10,552 nt of DNA. It comes from Cephalothrix spiralis (taxonomy: Eukaryota; Nemertea; Palaeonemertea; Archinemertea; Cephalotrichidae). This document shows positions 7,973-10,552 of the stretch, piece after piece (positions within the stretch are counted from its first letter, which is position 1; the number at the start of each line of letters is the position of its first letter). The stretch covers positions 1-10,552 of the forward strand of contig JAUCNG010400697.1 of NCBI GenBank assembly GCA_032353305.1, read 5' to 3'. Under the pieces are notes generated by a model. It did not search any database. It saw only the letters and a list, made by a program, of their open reading frames with translations, and was not told the origin of the DNA. A program made the position numbers and the translations under genes.

Positions 7973-8396
7973 GATACTGAAATCTTGATTAACAGCTAGG
8001 TGTTTATGGCCAAGTGTTATTAGAGGTCTCAAAACGAGTAAACCTTCCTATCAGTCCTACATTGTATCATTTGTAAAAACTTTATGTGGCATGTGACTGA
8101 TTGTGTATACTTAGGTCAAATACACTCTATAAAAACTGTATCAAAAATACTTGTGTAAATATATGATATATACGTATTTGTATGAGAAAATTATTCATGT
8201 AATAGATGTCATATCTCGAAATTTAAAAATACTTTTAAGTCTAGAAAGTAAATAGTATCTATATATATAACTTTACATCATGTTATATATTTTAGGTTTA
8301 TGTATCTTTATACCATCATCATTTTTATTATCACTCTTTTATGATCATACATACATCATTTTTGTTCCTTAAAAAACCTCATCAGATCTTTTTACC

Positions 8397-8535
8397 GTTA
8401 TCCGCGCATGCGCATTGATGCCATTAGTTGCTGTTTATTTTAACTTCCAGCATCTATCCCATGTTATCCATTATAAAAGGTATAGTAAGTTAAAGTAGAC
8501 TAAACTAATGGCATAAATACGCATGCGCGGATAGC
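8397..8535. mobile_element. 139-bp MITE with NRF-1-like sites in its terminal repeats
   Basis: Bases 8397-8429 and 8503-8535 are inverted repeats with 30 of 33 matches. Each arm contains CGCATGCGC, and the left arm has the full GCGCATGCGC (8404-8413). Partial pairing continues inward (AACTT near 8441 with AAGTT near 8488). There is no coding capacity. A clear target duplication was not seen. A copy of the GCGCATGCGC core also stands alone at 1706-1719. Confidence 0.65.
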
Positions 8536-8967
8536 GCTGAACAGCAAAATGATAGAAAATCATGTCCCAATCATGTCTCGACGAAAATGAATGGGAAAAA
8601 GTGTTGTGGTACCACAATTTTCATGATTTATCATCAAGATGGTCATCTTGGTGCTCCCTCAAATGATGCTAAATTGTCATCATTAACTTTGATAAAAAAA
8701 ATTTGCCACGGTGAGGAGCATTTTCTAAATGAATGGACACGAGCAGGAAAAACGACAGAAAAAAGTGCTTGGAGCAACTTAAGCGAAGAAAATGATAATC
8801 TGGAGTATGGGATGCAGCATCCTCACAGTTGATGCATTTTTCGAATATCAAAGTTGCGCTGTACCAATCAATAGTATCCAGAATGTTGTACGGGTGTTAA
8901 TAAATAAAAACAAACACTAATTTAGTGTAATTTGGTTGTTCAAGTTGAAAATTTCTTGAAAATTTTA

Positions 8968-9171
8968 TACTTGCATAATAATTTGGAACACCCGCGGACA
9001 TCCTGATTATCTCGATTTTTGCATCCTCAGCAAGTAGGTGGGTGGGCCAGGTAAAACCCCTTTGATTATCGTAATCATCGACTAGAAACACTATGCAAAA
9101 AACATTTTGGCCACCGCATTTTTCGTTTTTTAGAAATATCCAAAAAACGTACTTGCATAATAATTTGGAAC
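8968..9171. repeat. 22-bp direct repeats bounding about 160 bp
   Basis: TACTTGCATAATAATTTGGA plus AC occurs exactly at 8968-8989 and again at 9150-9171, spaced 182 bases apart. The motif TGCATAATAATTTGG resembles sequences near the ends of some Tc1/mariner elements. Direct orientation is unlike a terminal inverted repeat and suggests internal direct repeats, two tandem element ends, or a local duplication. Confidence 0.75.
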
Positions 9172-9365
9172 GTAGTGTAGTCGCACGGTGTTGTATACAA
9201 TGATTTCTTCATCAGTTACTAATCTAGTTTACAGTCCATTTCTCAGATATGCGAAAAATGATTTACGTCCGGAGATATTTAAGGGAGAACGCAAAAAGAA
9301 AAGAAAAAATAATTTTCAGTTGGGCACTTTAGGATCCTTTAGAGCAGGCTTTAGAACAACGAATA

Positions 9366-9543
9366 CACAAGTGGACGGAAAAATTGGCGAGGGGAAAATT
9401 GGAACGTTTCAACGGTTTTGCATGTTGGCGGGTAGTTGACCCCCACAAACTATATATTTCTTGAAAGGTCATGGAAAATGCCGCGTGATCGCCTCGGGGG
9501 GTTTAGATTTTTTCCCTCGCCAATATTGTTCCGTCCATTTGTG
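9366..9543. mobile_element. 178-bp TA-flanked MITE (Tc1/mariner type)
   Basis: The left end CACAAGTGGACGGAAAAATT and the right end (reverse complement CACAAATGGACGGAACAATA) form inverted repeats of about 28-30 bases with small gaps, extending to GGCGAGGG. TA flanks both sides (9364-9365 and 9544-9545), matching Tc1/mariner target choice. No coding sequence is present; the 83-codon open frame at 9188-9439 runs into it by chance. Confidence 0.7.
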
Positions 9544-9857
9544 TATAGTGATATAAAACAAGCTCTTAGCCTATAACTGATCATAACTGATCTGCCAACA
9601 TCGATGAAACATTAATAGTTCCCACACACCACAATTTGAAATAGAATGCACTTAAAAACAATTTATTAATCAAGTGTTCTATGATTTTATTGAATAACAC
9701 GCCATACTTTTATGCTGAAAACAAATTCATATACGTTTTAAGTATATAGAATTAAAAATAGTCAAATATTTTCATCAATTACAAGATTTTTTTATACTGG
9801 ACTGTACCTTTAAGCTACTTTAAGAGTATGTATTTGAAAATACCTAAAAATACTTAC

Positions 9858-10040
9858 GCTTTGGACATTTGCCCCATTTGTGACCTTGGGTATCGTAGTT
9901 AGCTACAGTAGCACACCATAAATCAGCCCAAGTGTTGCTTCCGCTTGATGATTGTTTGGTACATTCATGGTAAGTTTTTCCATTATAGATAAAGGGGAAA
10001 ACGCAAGGTGCGCCATTTGAATTACCACCGGTAGTGTGAG
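9858..10040 (-). CDS. Fibronectin type II domain exon
   Basis: The minus strand has the acceptor TTATCTTTAG ending at 10041 and the donor GTAAGT from 9857. The exon is 183 bases and phase 1-1, typical of a shuffled extracellular domain. It encodes [11 protein letters not shown] followed by a full FN2 domain: [15 protein letters not shown], then [14 protein letters not shown], then GHKWGKCPK. All four cysteines and the aromatic core (FPF, Y, W, W) are present, so two disulfides can form. FN2 domains are extracellular and bind collagen, gelatin or choline lipids in known proteins. Between Cys2 and Cys3 there are 15 residues against the usual 11, with a Ser-rich loop (QSSSGSN). The rest of the protein lies outside the window or was not found, so the family (matrix protease, lectin-like receptor or other) cannot be named. 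Confidence 0.92.
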
Positions 10041-10340
10041 CTAAAGATAAAACAAATTAGAAGTCTAAAAATCTTATAAATCATAGTGGTAGGTGCGGTG
10101 CCTCAGGGCCAAAATGCGGAGATTTAAATATTTTAGAAAAAGGGGGAAATGCAAATGCTAAAAAAAAAAAAAATGGATTTGATCGGACGATGTTAACGCT
10201 GGAATACGCATATACTAGGTGAATCCCCAAAAAGAAGAGGAAAGGGCTTAAGCAAGGATGGACATTAGAGAGGGGGACTGGTTCACAAGTCGATAGGCTA
10301 TTTTTTATAGTTTCATTAAAATAGAAAAAATATCTTAATA

Positions 10341-10433
10341 GTACCGGTATCGGCGGTACTGGTACCGATACCGATACTGAAGAGCTCAAGTACCGGCGGT
10401 ACCGGTACCAGTACCGTTGCAACGGCGGCGATA
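10341..10433. repeat. Degenerate GTACCG hexamer array
   Basis: Units GTACCG, GTATCG, GTACTG, GTACCG, ATACCG and ATACTG run in tandem with a GCG insertion. A 10-base spacer follows, then GTACCG, GCG, GTACCG, GTACCA and GTACCG. Because GGTACC is self-complementary, the array can also fold. Read as protein it gives spurious YRYR/SVSV runs. Confidence 0.75.
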
Positions 10434-10482
10434 TAGTCAATTCATAATTAAGTCACAATATGAAGTCATCCGGGTTTTTTTC

Positions 10483-10502
10483 TATAATATTGGGACACCC
10501 TG
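10483..10502. mobile_element. Orphan mariner-type terminal repeat
   Basis: TATAATATTGGGACACCCTG matches the right terminal repeat at 7133-7152 except at one base. No matching left end or internal homology is seen in the preceding 350 bases, and TA does not follow directly. It is probably a solo end or heavily deleted copy. Confidence 0.65.
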
Positions 10503-10543
10503 TTTAAGGATTGTAATTAGCTAAAGAATCCACGTGTACTTAC

Positions 10544-10552
10544 TTTTTGGTG
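10544..10552 (-). CDS. Last bases of the preceding exon of the FN2 gene (partial)
   Basis: On the minus strand CACCAAAAA|GTAAGT forms a consensus donor at 10543. Phase 1-1 flanking of the next exon suggests this exon also ends in phase 1. Only nine bases are inside the window, so its domain cannot be read. Confidence 0.5.

Larger units (their letters stand above)
7379..9857. other. Upstream region of the unknown gene and gap to the FN2 gene
   Basis: No supported coding exon lies here. A strong minus-strand donor (ACTG|GTAAGT, intron from 7961) could end a non-coding first exon, pairing with the acceptor at 7379. Two inverted-repeat elements (8397-8535, 9366-9543) and a 22-bp direct repeat pair (8968, 9150) occupy part of it. 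The open frames at 8587-8832 (+), 8669-8851 (-), 8897-9091 (-) and 9188-9439 (+) show no recognisable domain and partly overlap repeats. The part from about 9600 to 9857 belongs to the downstream intron of the FN2 gene. Confidence 0.5.
10041..10543 (-). other. Intron of the FN2 gene with repeat DNA
   Basis: It is bounded by GTAAGT at 10543-10538 and the acceptor at 10041. It holds an A13 run near 10161, a degenerate hexamer array (10341-10433) and an orphan mariner end (10483-10502). The 119-codon open frame at 10081-10440 is the array and flanks read through and is not a gene. Confidence 0.65.

Noticed and set aside
8587-8832. 81-codon open frame on the plus strand (MNGKKCCGTT...)
   Set aside because: There is no recognised domain and no convincing splice sites or repeat unit, and another open frame overlaps it on the minus strand.
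10081-10440. 119-codon open frame on the minus strand
   Set aside because: Its start is the GTACCG array read as YRYR/SVSV runs, and it lies inside the FN2 intron.
1-10552. CRISPR array, bacterial operon or riboswitch
   Set aside because: There are no regularly spaced repeats with unique spacers and no ribosome binding sites; introns and animal domains show a eukaryotic nuclear locus.

Overview
The window looks like nuclear DNA from an invertebrate animal. It is AT-rich. Short exons are bounded by GT..AG introns with pyrimidine tracts. Animal extracellular domains are present: fibronectin type II (FN2) and an Ig-like fold, both on exons flanked by phase-1 introns. Several unrelated transposon families are scattered through it. 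Nothing suggests bacteria, and I cannot name the phylum; an aquatic invertebrate such as a cnidarian or mollusc would fit.

Three gene remnants or parts are supported. (1) Positions 893-1147 (+) hold one Ig-domain exon with good splice sites, but two frame breaks and loss of both expected cysteines mark it as a decayed pseudogene exon. (2) Positions 3224-7378 (-) hold a nearly complete gene of unknown function. A short first coding exon (7209-7364, start MADTAIS) joins in phase 0 to a long second coding exon (4662-3224). The protein would be about 531 aa: a helical N-terminal half and a C-terminal half that reads like a beta-propeller. One base appears to be missing in a T7 run (3425-3431), which puts the last 66 residues in the -1 frame. 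A candidate non-coding first exon ends at 7962. (3) From 9858 to the window end (-) lies part of an FN2-domain gene: one complete FN2 exon (9858-10040) and the last bases of the preceding exon (10544-10552).

The 2.5-kb intron of the unknown gene (4663-7208) is a nest of mobile DNA. A decayed non-LTR reverse transcriptase relic (5442-5790) lies next to a TA-flanked mariner/Tc1-type element (5819-7152). That element is itself split by a 621-bp hAT-type element (5926-6546) with an 8-bp target duplication. Its interior also carries a perfect 59-bp palindrome and a tRNA-Ser-like Pol III head. A second copy of the mariner element at 243-560 lacks the hAT insertion and so shows the empty site. A third, orphan end lies at 10483-10502.

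The rest is intergenic or intronic. It holds small inverted-repeat elements (1-99, 665-835, 8397-8535, 9366-9543), a 22-bp direct repeat pair (8968/9150), a degenerate GTACCG hexamer array (10341-10433), and a 35-bp exact copy of coding sequence from the unknown gene (2730-2764).
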